A stretch of DNA of 54,399 nucleotides, from NCBI GenBank assembly GCA_020024265.1, contig JAHHTW010000014.1, positions 1-54,399 of the forward strand. Direction: 5' to 3'. Numbering within the stretch: the stretch's first letter is position 1; every line of letters starts with the position of its first letter. Made by a program: the position numbers and the translations under genes. This stretch comes from Anaerotignum sp. GTDB lineage: Bacteria; Bacillota; Clostridia; Lachnospirales; Anaerotignaceae. The notes beneath the pieces were generated by a model. The model was not told the origin of the DNA, ran no database searches, and was given only the letters and a program-made list of their open reading frames with translations. This document shows positions 7,599 through 15,286 of this stretch, piece by piece.

Positions 7599-8942
7599 AT
7601 GCAGCTACCAATTGCATTTTTGGAAAATATGAAACAACTTCTTTCGGAAGAAGAATATCAGGCATATCTGCAATCCTTTGACGCACCACGTCATTTGGGT
7701 TTGCGTGCCAATACATGCAAACTCTCACCGGACACCTTGCAGGAAATCGCACCTTTTGCGCTCTCCCCCGTGCCCTGGTGTGACAGCGGATTTTACTACA
7801 GCGAAAGCGAGCGTCCTGCAAAACACCCTTACTATCATGCAGGGCTGTATTATTTGCAGGAGCCAAGCGCCATGGCACCGGCAGCATTGCTCCCCGTATC
7901 CCTTGGCGAACGTGTGCTGGATATCTGTGCCGCGCCGGGTGGCAAGGCAACACAGCTTGCTGCAAAGCTCCATGGCACAGGGGTGCTGGTTGCCAATGAC
8001 ATCAGCGCAGGGCGTGCAAAATCCCTTTTGAAAAACATAGAGCTTGCGGGTGTGCGCAATGCACTGGTGGTAAGCGAAGCACCCGCAAGACTTGCAAAAT
8101 GCTTTCCTTCCTATTTTGACAAAATACTGATTGATGCCCCATGCTCTGGAGAAGGAATGTTTCGCAAAGAGCCGGATATGGTGAAAAGTTGGAACGAGGA
8201 GCTGTTGGCATTTTGTCAGGAGCAGCAGGCGGATATTCTTTCGCATTGTGCGGATATGCTGCGTCCGGGAGGGATGTTGCTTTATTCTACATGCACATTT
8301 GCAGTACATGAAAACGAGGAAAGCATTGCACATTTCTTGGAAACACACACAGATTTTTCATTGATACCCATTGAAAAGAAGTATGGATTTGCTTTTGGAG
8401 CAGAGCCATTGCCCGCCTGTGCACGGCTGTATCCACACCGCATACAGGGCGAGGGACATTTTCTTGCGCTGCTGCAAAAAACAGGCTCCTCCAGTACAGA
8501 CACGATGGACAACAGCAAGCCAAAAATCACAAAACCACCCACTGCGTTTGCTGCATTTGCCAATGATCTGCTCACAGAGGAATTGACGGGAGATTTTCAA
8601 TTATTCGGGGAACATCTCTGTTTGATGCCGCAAGGAATCCCCGACACAAAGGGCTTGCGTGTATTGCGCAGCGGATGGCAGCTGGGCACACTGAAAAAAG
8701 ATCGTTTTACACCTGCACAGGCATTTGCCATGGGCCTTACCAAAAATCAAGTAAAGCGTGTACTGGATTTCCCATTATCCGATCCCCGCGTCCTCCGCTA
8801 TCTCAAAGGAGAAACACTGGAAACACCAAACGCCGAGGACGGCTGGACACTGATCTGTGTAGACAGCTATCCGCTTGGATGGGGCAAAGTATCCTGCGGC
8901 AGAGTCAAAAACAAGTATGCCGTCAGCTGGAAATGGGAATAA
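7599..8942 (+). CDS. 16S rRNA m5C methyltransferase, RsmB/RsmF (NOL1/NOP2/Sun) family
   Basis: A 447-residue SAM-dependent RNA cytosine-5 methyltransferase. The N-terminal domain (PRHLGLRANTCKL) is followed by the Rossmann core with DICAAPGGKATQLAAKL (SAM binding), catalytic Cys motif IDAPCSGEGMFRKEPD and second Cys motif LLYSTCTFAVHENEE. The C-terminal about 150 residues hold an RsmF-type PUA-like domain (LRVLRSGWQLGTLKKDRFTPAQAFAMGL). Length and tail resemble the Gram-positive RsmF/YebU-like enzymes. AAGGAGG ribosome binding site. Transcription ends at a shared terminator with ribU. Target nucleotide not deducible. Confidence 0.92.
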   Translation: MQLPIAFLENMKQLLSEEEYQAYLQSFDAPRHLGLRANTCKLSPDTLQEIAPFALSPVPWCDSGFYYSESERPAKHPYYHAGLYYLQEPSAMAPAALLPVSLGERVLDICAAPGGKATQLAAKLHGTGVLVANDISAGRAKSLLKNIELAGVRNALVVSEAPARLAKCFPSYFDKILIDAPCSGEGMFRKEPDMVKSWNEELLAFCQEQQADILSHCADMLRPGGMLLYSTCTFAVHENEESIAHFLETHTDFSLIPIEKKYGFAFGAEPLPACARLYPHRIQGEGHFLALLQKTGSSSTDTMDNSKPKITKPPTAFAAFANDLLTEELTGDFQLFGEHLCLMPQGIPDTKGLRVLRSGWQLGTLKKDRFTPAQAFAMGLTKNQVKRVLDFPLSDPRVLRYLKGETLETPNAEDGWTLICVDSYPLGWGKVSCGRVKNKYAVSWKWE

Positions 8943-8984
8943 ACAAATCTTTGCAGGTATTCTTGCTTCCTTGTTTTTCACATA

Positions 8985-9015
8985 AAAAAGCACTCCAAAC
9001 GGAGTGCTTTTTTTG
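8985..9015. terminator. Bidirectional terminator
   Basis: GCACTCC (8991-8997) pairs with GGAGTGC (9002-9008) around AAAC; an A-run lies 5' and a T-run 3', so it works for the methyltransferase (plus) and the riboflavin transporter (minus), which converge here. Confidence 0.85.
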
Positions 9016-9022
9016 TTTTCGG

Positions 9023-9622
9023 TTATTGATCTGCCTTCAGCAGATGGGAAATGGATTTATACAACACAAATGTGATGGCACAATTCAAACCGGCTTTGAT
9101 CAGGTTAAACGGAATGATTGCGGGAACCAGCATTTTGATTACGGTCTGTATGGACTGCCCCAAGAAAATGGGCGTTAAAATCAAGTTCATCAGTACCATG
9201 GCTGTTGTCATGACCAACGCACCCACCACCAACGCAATTGCTGCGGACTTTCTGGTCTTGTTTTTCGCATAAATATTTCCGGCGATCAATACACAGCTGC
9301 CTGTTGCAAAAATATGCATCAAAATTCCAATGGGGCCGCCACTTGCTGCACTGACTGTCATCCCTTGAATGATGGATACCACAATCGTCAAAAGGAAGCC
9401 TGCCAAAGGGCCGAATGCAAAAGTACCGATCAAAATGGGTACATCTGCCGGATCATATTCCAAAAATGGCGCTGCCGGCATGATGGGGAAATGCACCACT
9501 GCCACCAATATGATGGAGATTGCGCCCAGCATCCCAAGAGATGTGATTTTTCTAATGTTGTTTGTTCTTCTTGCCGTGACTGTTGTTGCTTTTGCTGTTT
9601 TTGTTTTCACTACATTTTCCAT
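9023..9622 (-). CDS. ribU: ECF transporter substrate-binding component for riboflavin (RibU-like)
   Basis: A 199-residue integral membrane protein that would bind riboflavin outside the cell and work with the shared ECF energising module (encoded elsewhere). It has a basic N-terminus, then about six hydrophobic segments including GMLGAISIILVAVVHFPIMP, VPILIGTFAFGPLAGFLLTI, and the loop EYDPADVP that is characteristic of RibU-type S components. Substrate assignment rests on the FMN riboswitch directly upstream. ATG 9622 is chosen because TGGAGG lies 8 bases before it; the longer frame to 9775 would begin inside the riboswitch. Ends at the bidirectional terminator. Confidence 0.92.
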   Translation of the reverse strand: MENVVKTKTAKATTVTARRTNNIRKITSLGMLGAISIILVAVVHFPIMPAAPFLEYDPADVPILIGTFAFGPLAGFLLTIVVSIIQGMTVSAASGGPIGILMHIFATGSCVLIAGNIYAKNKTRKSAAIALVVGALVMTTAMVLMNLILTPIFLGQSIQTVIKMLVPAIIPFNLIKAGLNCAITFVLYKSISHLLKADQ

Positions 9623-9660
9623 GCTTTTTTCCTCCATTTTCTGTTTTTGATTTTCAGTCT

Positions 9661-9690
9661 GCGTTTTCTTTTTCTGCAAAAAGAAAACGC
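9661..9690 (-). repeat. Perfect 13-bp inverted repeat downstream of the riboswitch terminator
   Basis: GCGTTTTCTTTTT and its exact complement AAAAAGAAAACGC are separated by four bases. On the minus-strand RNA it begins with the GCG that closes the upstream terminator stem and uses the terminator U-tract as its 5' arm, so the two structures cannot form fully together. It ends about 40 bases before the ribU start codon. Confidence 0.7.
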
Positions 9691-9707
9691 CTGAAAATCT
9701 CCAGGCG
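9675..9707 (-). terminator. Expression-platform terminator of the FMN riboswitch
   Basis: Minus-strand CGCCTG (9702-9707) and CAGGCG (9688-9693) form a short GC stem followed by TTTTCTTTTT. It lies between the aptamer and ribU, as expected for FMN-dependent premature termination. Confidence 0.75.
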
Positions 9708-9761
9708 AAATGAGCAAAGCAAGCGTTGATATTTGCAGACAAAAAGCAAATATCCTGCCCT

Positions 9762-9873
9762 TCTTCTTCTCCCATCCAGACTATACTGTCGGTTTCGGAA
9801 TCGCACCGAATCCTGCGCTATGCGCTCGCAGACTTTACTGCCGATCGGGAATTTCACCCTGCCCTGAAGAATT
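9762..9873 (-). promoter_or_regulatory. FMN riboswitch (RFN element)
   Basis: The minus strand carries the conserved RFN core: GGGCAGGGTGAAATTCCCGA, the CGGCAGTAAAGTCTGCGAGC hairpin, GGATTCGGTGCGATTCCGAA, and ACCGACAGTATAGTCTGG ending in ATGGGAGAAGAAG. Terminal arms TTCTTC and GAAGAA close P1. It binds FMN and, with the terminator that follows, would switch ribU off when flavin is plentiful. No gene is seen in 9874-10033. Confidence 0.96.
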
Positions 9874-10033
9874 TTCATATGTAAGAACCAGATATACCAA
9901 TTCCAAAATCCGAACTCTTGTGAAGTTCATCTACATTATAGCAGTTGTATATAGAAAGTCAAGTATGTCATAATATTTATCACGAAATTTTTTGACAAAT
10001 CATTCACATAAATTCTGTGCATTTTTTCGGATG

Positions 10034-10870
10034 TCATTCTACACTTCTTCGACTTTTGAGCAGTGCAATTTCTCTGATATATCCTGCTTCATCATTGGGT
10101 GTTTCCAATACAAAGGGCAGATGGCAGAGCTTTGGATGATTGATCACACGTGCCAGTGCCTCTATGCCTATTTCTCCTTCATCCAACGCCGCATGCCGAT
10201 CCTTGTGACTGCCCATTGCATTTTTGCTGTCATTGAGATGAATGGCACGCAGTCGTTCCAAACCAATCACATGGTCAAACGTATCCAAAACCTCCTCCAA
10301 ATTTCCCACAATGTCATAACCCGCATCAAACACATGACAGGTATCCATACAAACACCGATTTTCTCTGCGTATTCCACACGGTCGATAATCCCCTTCAAT
10401 TCTTCAAAGCTCCTGCCAATCTCTGTTCCTTTTCCTGCCATCGTTTCCAAAAGCACAGGTATTTTGGTATCTGCCTGCAACACATGGTTCAAAAGCGCTG
10501 CAATTTTTTCAATACCGATTTCCACTCCCTGCCTGACATGGCTGCCCGGATGGAAATTATATGCTACATTGGATAGATAAGACAATTTTTCCAAATCCTC
10601 ACGCATGATTTTTTCTGCAAATCTGCGTAAATTTTCATCTGCTGCACAGGCATTGAGGGTGTAGGGCGCATGTGCTACAATCATGCCAATCCCCTGTTCT
10701 TTTGCAAAAATATTGTACGCTGCAATATCGTCCAAGTTCAAAGCCTTTGCATTTGCGCCACGTGGATTGCGTGAAAAAAATTGAAAGGTATTCGCTCCCA
10801 TGTTCCGTGCCGCTTTTCCCATTGCCAAATATCCCTTTGCTGCCGAAAGATGGCATCCAATCCAAAACAT
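10034..10870 (-). CDS. nfo: Endonuclease IV (AP endonuclease)
   Basis: A 278-residue zinc-dependent AP endonuclease of base excision repair that cuts 5' of abasic sites. The TIM-barrel motifs are in order: IGCHLSAAKG, ANTFQFFSRNPRG, MIVAHAPYTLNACA, NFHPGSHVRQG, LLETMAGKGTEIG, GVCMDTCHVFDAGYD and HLNDSKNAMGSHKDRHAALDEGEIG, which supply the three-zinc ligands. ATG 10870 has AAAGGAGG eight bases upstream. A strong promoter lies at 10914-10942. Diverges from a ferritin-like gene. Confidence 0.95.
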   Translation of the reverse strand: MFWIGCHLSAAKGYLAMGKAARNMGANTFQFFSRNPRGANAKALNLDDIAAYNIFAKEQGIGMIVAHAPYTLNACAADENLRRFAEKIMREDLEKLSYLSNVAYNFHPGSHVRQGVEIGIEKIAALLNHVLQADTKIPVLLETMAGKGTEIGRSFEELKGIIDRVEYAEKIGVCMDTCHVFDAGYDIVGNLEEVLDTFDHVIGLERLRAIHLNDSKNAMGSHKDRHAALDEGEIGIEALARVINHPKLCHLPFVLETPNDEAGYIREIALLKSRRSVE

Positions 10871-10913
10871 GATACATGCCTCCTTTATTCTTTTTGTTTG
10901 AAATATGGTTTCT

Positions 10914-10942
10914 ATTGTACGAAAAACATACTGTTTTTGCAA
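10914..10942 (-). promoter_or_regulatory. Sigma-A promoter for nfo
   Basis: Minus-strand TTGCAA (10937-10942), 17-bp spacer, TACAAT (10914-10919). Confidence 0.65.
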
Positions 10943-11123
10943 CTCTCTTAAGTGGCATACAGATGTGGAAAAGCTGCTTGAGGAAGTATGCTGTCATGCT
11001 GTTTGCATCCTTTTATGGATTCATCATATTTTTTCTCCACATTCATATATATAAAATACATACCAGCGTCCATCCGCATGATTCCAAACTGGATGCGGTT
11101 TGACAAAAAAGGAGGCAGCCTTG

Positions 11124-11651
11124 ATGTATCCGTATTCTCATAAACAAATGCCAAACGGCATGTCAAAGCATACACAGATTCACAGCAGAGAAGCTGAAAA
11201 TCCACAAATCCTTGCTCTTGCGCAAGATGCACATTTTCTTTCTTTGCTGCAAATTGCTGTGGATGAAACCATGCAAATGGCAAAACGCTATCACAAACTG
11301 ATGACAGAAGCCGAAACACAGCAACCCGTTTTTCCATTGGTACAATCCATGTATTTAGACGAGAAGAAACACGCACGCCAGCTGCGGGATGCCATGTTTT
11401 TGATTACTGGAAAACCACCGGAAATTTCAGAGGAAGAAGCAGTCGATTTTGATACCGAAGCACTGCCTATGGACAAATTTATGGAAGAAACATTGCTTTC
11501 GGAATTAAGCTCCGCTGCATTTCACAGAAACTTTCTGCTCCTTGTACCCATGGGCGAACTGCGGGATATATTTTTTGAAATTTTTTCCGATAAACAGGAG
11601 CATACCAATATATTGACATACCTTTTGTGCAAATACTGCTCATCTCTGTAA
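11124..11651 (+). CDS. Ferritin-like / rubrerythrin-fold protein
   Basis: A 175-residue predicted four-helix protein. Two repeats of the di-iron pattern are visible: a Glu in LLQIAVDETMQMAKRYHKLM followed by YLDEKKHARQLRDAM (ExxH), then EETLLSELSSAAFHRNFLL followed by FSDKQEHTNIL (ExxH). This suggests a di-metal site like that of ferritin-like proteins, but there is no rubredoxin Cys4 domain. ATG 11124 is used because AAAGGAGG precedes it; the frame opens at 11100 without a site. Next to nfo and a HIT gene. A role in oxidative stress is inferred; exact family not recognised. Confidence 0.7.
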   Translation: MYPYSHKQMPNGMSKHTQIHSREAENPQILALAQDAHFLSLLQIAVDETMQMAKRYHKLMTEAETQQPVFPLVQSMYLDEKKHARQLRDAMFLITGKPPEISEEEAVDFDTEALPMDKFMEETLLSELSSAAFHRNFLLLVPMGELRDIFFEIFSDKQEHTNILTYLLCKYCSSL

Positions 11652-11692
11652 ACATACAGAAGAAAAACCGTGCAATGCATCTCCTTTCGTGC

Positions 11693-11698
11693 TATACT
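11693..11698 (+). promoter_or_regulatory. Extended -10 promoter for the HIT gene
   Basis: TGC-TATACT lies 37 bp before the start codon; the -35 region is poor (GTGCAA-like). Confidence 0.4.
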
Positions 11699-11734
11699 GG
11701 ACAAAAGTATTTTCTGTACGAAAGGAGAACATTT

Positions 11735-12145
11735 ATGAGTGATTGTATTTTCTGTAAAATCGTTTCCGGCGAATTTGCCTCTGCCACAATTTATGAAAAT
11801 GAGGAATTTAAAGTTATTTTGGATCGTTTTCCTGGCAACGAAGGGCATGTACTGATTTTGGCAAAAAATCATGTTGCCAATATTTTTGAAATTGATCCCG
11901 ACCAAGCCGGCAGACTCTTCAAACTTGCCAGCATTGTTGCAAAAGAAATGCAAAAACGTCTGGGCTTTACACACATGAATGTCATGCAGAACAACGGTAC
12001 GATTGCAGGGCAGAGTGTATTCCATTTCCATCTGCATTTGATTCCGCGGTATGAAAACGATGGCATTACCATCGCCTACAAGCCTTTGGAGCTTTCCGAT
12101 GAACAAATCGAAACAATGCGCAAAAAATTGGAAATGACCATTTAA
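11735..12145 (+). CDS. HIT family nucleotide hydrolase/transferase
   Basis: A 136-residue histidine triad protein of the Hint/HinT type, hydrolysing nucleoside phosphoramidates or related AMP conjugates in the cytoplasm. Begins with CIFCKIVSGEFASATIYEN, has HVLILAKNHVANIFE, and ends with the signature QSVFHFHLHLIPRYENDG (HxHxH). The first CxxC (CIFC) suggests a zinc site paired with a later His. ATG at 11735 has AAAGGAG at eight bases. Single-gene unit between an extended -10 promoter and a terminator. Confidence 0.93.
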   Translation: MSDCIFCKIVSGEFASATIYENEEFKVILDRFPGNEGHVLILAKNHVANIFEIDPDQAGRLFKLASIVAKEMQKRLGFTHMNVMQNNGTIAGQSVFHFHLHLIPRYENDGITIAYKPLELSDEQIETMRKKLEMTI

Positions 12146-12160
12146 GCACTTTAGCAAAAA

Positions 12161-12197
12161 ATGCTATCCATATTACCCATACGGATGGCATTTTTTT
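12161..12197 (+). terminator. Rho-independent terminator of the HIT gene
   Basis: ATGCTATCC pairs with GGATGGCAT (one G-U pair) and is followed by a run of seven T. Confidence 0.8.
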
Positions 12198-12386
12198 ATT
12201 GTTTTTTGATAACATATTTCTGTTTTCATGCCATTTTATATGAAAAAAAAGAAATTTATACCATTTCTTTTTTCCTTTTTTCCGCTTTCCCATACATCTT
12301 TTACCAAAATACAGCTCTATTCGTCAAGTCAAAAAAACAGCTTCTTCTACATTCTGTATCAAAAACCCCTCCTTCTCTTTCCACAT

Positions 12387-12467
12387 CTCGACATAAGCAG
12401 ACCAAAACAGCGAAACCATCAAAAAAATCCGTATTTTCGTCATTGTTTGCCGCAAAATACTGTCGAG
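12387..12467. promoter_or_regulatory. Two near-consensus Spo0A boxes upstream of spo0A
   Basis: TGTCGAG occurs at 12461-12467 (plus) and, inverted, at 12387-12393; the known 0A box is TGTCGAA, so each has one mismatch. The proximal copy ends 11 bp before the -35. The rest of 12198-12559 shows nothing else. Confidence 0.35.
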
Positions 12468-12477
12468 CGATACCATA

Positions 12478-12506
12478 TTGTCATGCTCTTTTTGCTGTAC
12501 TATAAT
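12478..12506 (+). promoter_or_regulatory. Sigma-A promoter for spo0A
   Basis: TTGTCA (12478-12483), 17-bp spacer, perfect TATAAT (12501-12506), 53 bp before the GTG start. Confidence 0.7.
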
Positions 12507-12559
12507 CAACCCAAAAGCAAGAAGATTTGCCACAATACAACAAAACGGAGGGATTTTTT

Positions 12560-13363
12560 GTGAGCCAGACAAAAATAAAAATACTTTTAGCGGATGATAA
12601 TCAAGATTTTTGCGACATTTTAGGGAAACAGCTGCAAGCACAGGAAGATATGCAGTTGGTAGCCATTGCCATGGACGGCATTGATGCGATGAATAAAATT
12701 CGGGAATACCGTCCCGATGTTGCCATCATTGACGGCATCATGCCAAGACTCGATGGTATCGGCGTACTGGAACGTCTGCAAAAAAATCCGGATATTCATC
12801 AGCCCATTACCATCATACTCTCTGCCATCAGTCAGGAAAAAGTCATCGAACGTGCTTTGGAATTGGGTGCAGGATATTATATGGTCAAACCCTTTGATTT
12901 GGATGCGCTCATTTCACGTATCCGCCAGCTGATGCAGGAGCTGCCCGCACAGCCGAAAGGCGCAGAGCATGCAACCGCTTTTACAAAATCATTGCTGCCC
13001 TCTGCCACACTGACATTGGAAGCCAGAGTGACTGATATTTTACATGAGATCGGTGTCCCTGCACATATTCGTGGCTATCACTATATTCGAGAAGCAATCA
13101 TTATGAGTGTCAATGATATGGAAATTCTCAATTATATTACAAAAGAACTTTATCCATCCATCGCCAAAAAATGCAATACCACACCCAGCCGTGTCGAGCG
13201 TGCCATTCGCCATGCCATTGAAGTTGCATGGAACCGTGGGAAGGTGGATGTCATAGAACAGCTTTTTGGCTATACCATTAACAACCACAAGGGCAAACCC
13301 ACAAACAGCGAATTTATTGCTTTGATTGCAGATCGTCTGCGTTTGGAGCAAAAAGCTGTTTGA
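12560..13363 (+). CDS. spo0A: Sporulation master regulator Spo0A
   Basis: A 267-residue response regulator controlling entry into sporulation. The receiver domain begins KIKILLADDNQDFC, has phospho-acceptor Asp58 in DVAIIDGIMPRLDGIG, Ser/Thr switch in IILSAISQEK and Lys in YYMVKPFD. After a linker, the Spo0A DNA-binding domain is essentially complete, with TTPSRVERAIRHAIEVAWNR as the recognition helix. GTG at 12560 is preferred because ACGGAGGG precedes it; the frame opens at 12527 without a site. Unlike many clostridia, spoIVB is not the upstream neighbour (a HIT gene is). Downstream is a repeat-containing unrecognised gene after a clear terminator. Confidence 0.97.
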   Translation: MSQTKIKILLADDNQDFCDILGKQLQAQEDMQLVAIAMDGIDAMNKIREYRPDVAIIDGIMPRLDGIGVLERLQKNPDIHQPITIILSAISQEKVIERALELGAGYYMVKPFDLDALISRIRQLMQELPAQPKGAEHATAFTKSLLPSATLTLEARVTDILHEIGVPAHIRGYHYIREAIIMSVNDMEILNYITKELYPSIAKKCNTTPSRVERAIRHAIEVAWNRGKVDVIEQLFGYTINNHKGKPTNSEFIALIADRLRLEQKAV

Positions 13364-13438
13364 GGTATATCCGAAAACAAAAAACATGCTTGTTTTTGGA
13401 TTGCCCCAAATCGCATATATCCCCCTCTCTTTCCTTCC

Positions 13439-13478
13439 GAGCGGCAGAATATTTCCATTCTGCCGCTCCACTTTTTGA
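13439..13478 (+). terminator. Terminator after spo0A
   Basis: Perfect 12-bp stem GAGCGGCAGAAT/ATTCTGCCGCTC with a six-base loop, followed by CCACTTTTTG. Confidence 0.8.
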
Positions 13479-13551
13479 CTTGCTTGTTCTATTGCCTTCT
13501 TTTGCATCATAGATTGATAGCAGAGCATAGCAAGCAAAGGAGAGAAAAAAC

Positions 13552-15027
13552 GTGTATCAAAGACGATATGATAAAGTATATTTGATGCTGCGACAGGAAA
13601 CAGGCGGCTATGGCATAGGGCATCGTACCCCTTGGGGCAGCTGTACCATGGAAATCAAAAACGGCAAAGGGCATCTGCATTTGCAGGTACAAGGGCTGAT
13701 GCCTTTGCATCAAAAAGCATATACTGTTTATGTTCTTGCAGAAAAAGAAAAGGAGTGCCATGCCATCCAGTGCGGACAGCTTCCGATTGACAAGCATGGA
13801 AGCGGCTCACTGAATTGGGATTTTTTGGCAGATGATTTGGACAGCATCTATCAAGTAGAAGATTTATTTGCACTTACCATACTTACACACACCAATGGAA
13901 AAATTGTCGCACCACTCACAGCATATTTCGGCACACCACGCAAATGGCTTTCCAGACTGCATTTGCCACAAACCACAGAAAAGACTGATTTGATTGCAGC
14001 AGAGGCCATCGACAGACCAACCGCATGTCCCCCGCCTATGCAAACGGCTCCTGCTGCCATGCCATATTTGGCATCCTCTGCCCCAAAGGAAGATCAAGCA
14101 CAGGACAATCCCACATCCTATCATGGAGATTTTCGTGGACTGCTTCAAAAATTTCGGCAGGAAATGCAGGAGCTGACCGAAATGGGCATACTATCTGCGG
14201 AAGAAAGCAGCCGTATTTTGGGATATGATTGTACGCAGAATACCATATCTTTTGCAAATGACACAGCCCATACAGATGCATCCTCCGCTGCCGCAACGAC
14301 AGAACCAATACAACCCTCAGCAGAGGAAGCCGTACCGCACGCAGATCCGGATTTTCTGTCACAGGAAGCCGTACCGCACGCAGATCCGGATTTTCTGTCA
14401 CAGGAAGTACCGCACGCAGATCCGAGTTTTCTGCCGCAGGAAGCCGTACCAACAAAAGAACACAGGCCACCGGAACATTCAGAAGCATGCTCGGACAACG
14501 AGCATCTGCCAGTGGTACCACAGGAAACAGACACAAAACCGGTGATATGCGCACAAGACTCCCCTGCAAATACAGAACAAAATCTCCCTCTGCCACAGCC
14601 ACAGAACAATCCGCAAAGCGAGCAATCACAAATCAGAGCAAAGGCGGCTGCACTCCAAAATTCTACTCCAGAGCATACACCGCAACGTCCCAAGGATGGT
14701 TTCTTTGCCGCCTTGGAGATTTTACATAGCCGTCCTGCCACGATACCTTTTCACGATCAATGTACATGGCGGTGTATCACATTACAAGATTTGGTACTCT
14801 TTCCCTCCGTTCCTTTGGAGTGGCAAAAAGAGCCGTTTCTCCTACTGACAATGGCAAAATATGGCCATCTGTTGTTACGCAGGGAAGGAGCCTGCTTTCT
14901 GCTTGGGGTACCGGATACCTATTCCCCTGAAAATACAAACTGCATTGCACAGTTTGGCTTAACTACATTTCAAAAGCTGAATCCGAACCGTCCGGAGGGC
15001 TATTGGCTGGGTGTATTGCCGCAATAA
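13552..15027 (+). CDS. Unrecognised 491-residue protein with internal tandem repeats
   Basis: GTG start with AAAGGAGAG. The N-terminal about 135 residues form a compact beta-rich domain (TMEIKNGKGHLHLQVQG, AYTVYVLAEK, GSGSLNWDFLADDL). A low-complexity middle rich in Pro, Glu, Gln, Ala contains three copies of a 12-13-residue unit (EAVPHADPDFLSQ). The C-terminal about 90 residues form a second domain with hydrophobic strands (WRCITLQDLVLFPSVPLEW, FLLLTMAKYGHLLLRREGACFLLGVP). No signal peptide or membrane segment, so cytoplasmic or spore-associated. Its place right after spo0A hints at a link to sporulation, but transcription is separate. I do not recognise the family. Confidence 0.75.
   Translation: MYQRRYDKVYLMLRQETGGYGIGHRTPWGSCTMEIKNGKGHLHLQVQGLMPLHQKAYTVYVLAEKEKECHAIQCGQLPIDKHGSGSLNWDFLADDLDSIYQVEDLFALTILTHTNGKIVAPLTAYFGTPRKWLSRLHLPQTTEKTDLIAAEAIDRPTACPPPMQTAPAAMPYLASSAPKEDQAQDNPTSYHGDFRGLLQKFRQEMQELTEMGILSAEESSRILGYDCTQNTISFANDTAHTDASSAAATTEPIQPSAEEAVPHADPDFLSQEAVPHADPDFLSQEVPHADPSFLPQEAVPTKEHRPPEHSEACSDNEHLPVVPQETDTKPVICAQDSPANTEQNLPLPQPQNNPQSEQSQIRAKAAALQNSTPEHTPQRPKDGFFAALEILHSRPATIPFHDQCTWRCITLQDLVLFPSVPLEWQKEPFLLLTMAKYGHLLLRREGACFLLGVPDTYSPENTNCIAQFGLTTFQKLNPNRPEGYWLGVLPQ
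14326..14439 (+). repeat. Three tandem 39/39/36-bp coding repeats
   Basis: Units at 14326-14364 and 14365-14403 are identical; the third (14404-14439) lacks one codon and has a few changes; a fragment of a fourth follows. They encode the PHADPxFLxQE unit. Identity at the DNA level points to recent duplication. Confidence 0.9.
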
Positions 15028-15056
15028 ATATATGTGCGCATCATACCGAAAAATCA

Positions 15057-15092
15057 AAAAAACCGACTGCATATAGGCAATCGGTTTTTTCT
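15057..15092 (+). terminator. Terminator after the repeat-containing gene
   Basis: AAACCGA-c-TGC pairs with GCA-a-TCGGTTT, followed by a T-run. Confidence 0.65.
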
Positions 15093-15134
15093 GCTTCTTT
15101 TCTTTTCAAACAAAACCAAAAACTCTCATACAAA

Positions 15135-15180
15135 GGGGTATGGTCTTTTTCTTGCTTCTGTCCATGCCCCTTCCATTTTT
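15135..15180. terminator. Hairpin between converging genes
   Basis: AAGGGGTATGG (15135-15145) pairs with CCATGCCCCTT (15163-15173) with one G-U pair; 17-base loop and T-rich flank. Possible terminator, more likely on plus. 15093-15286 shows no gene. Confidence 0.35.
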
Positions 15181-15286
15181 ATACTGACAATACACAAATG
15201 GTTTTTCCATGTATTCAAATACAGCAGCCGAAAACTGCTTATAAAAGCAGACCAAAACGCCTGCGCATCTGATTGTTCTACTTTGG

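Noticed and set aside
9623..9775. N-terminal extension of ribU to 9775
   Set aside because: It would begin within the FMN aptamer and run through its terminator; the ATG at 9622 has a proper ribosome binding site.
14326..14439. CRISPR-like array
   Set aside because: The units abut without spacers and encode an in-frame peptide repeat.
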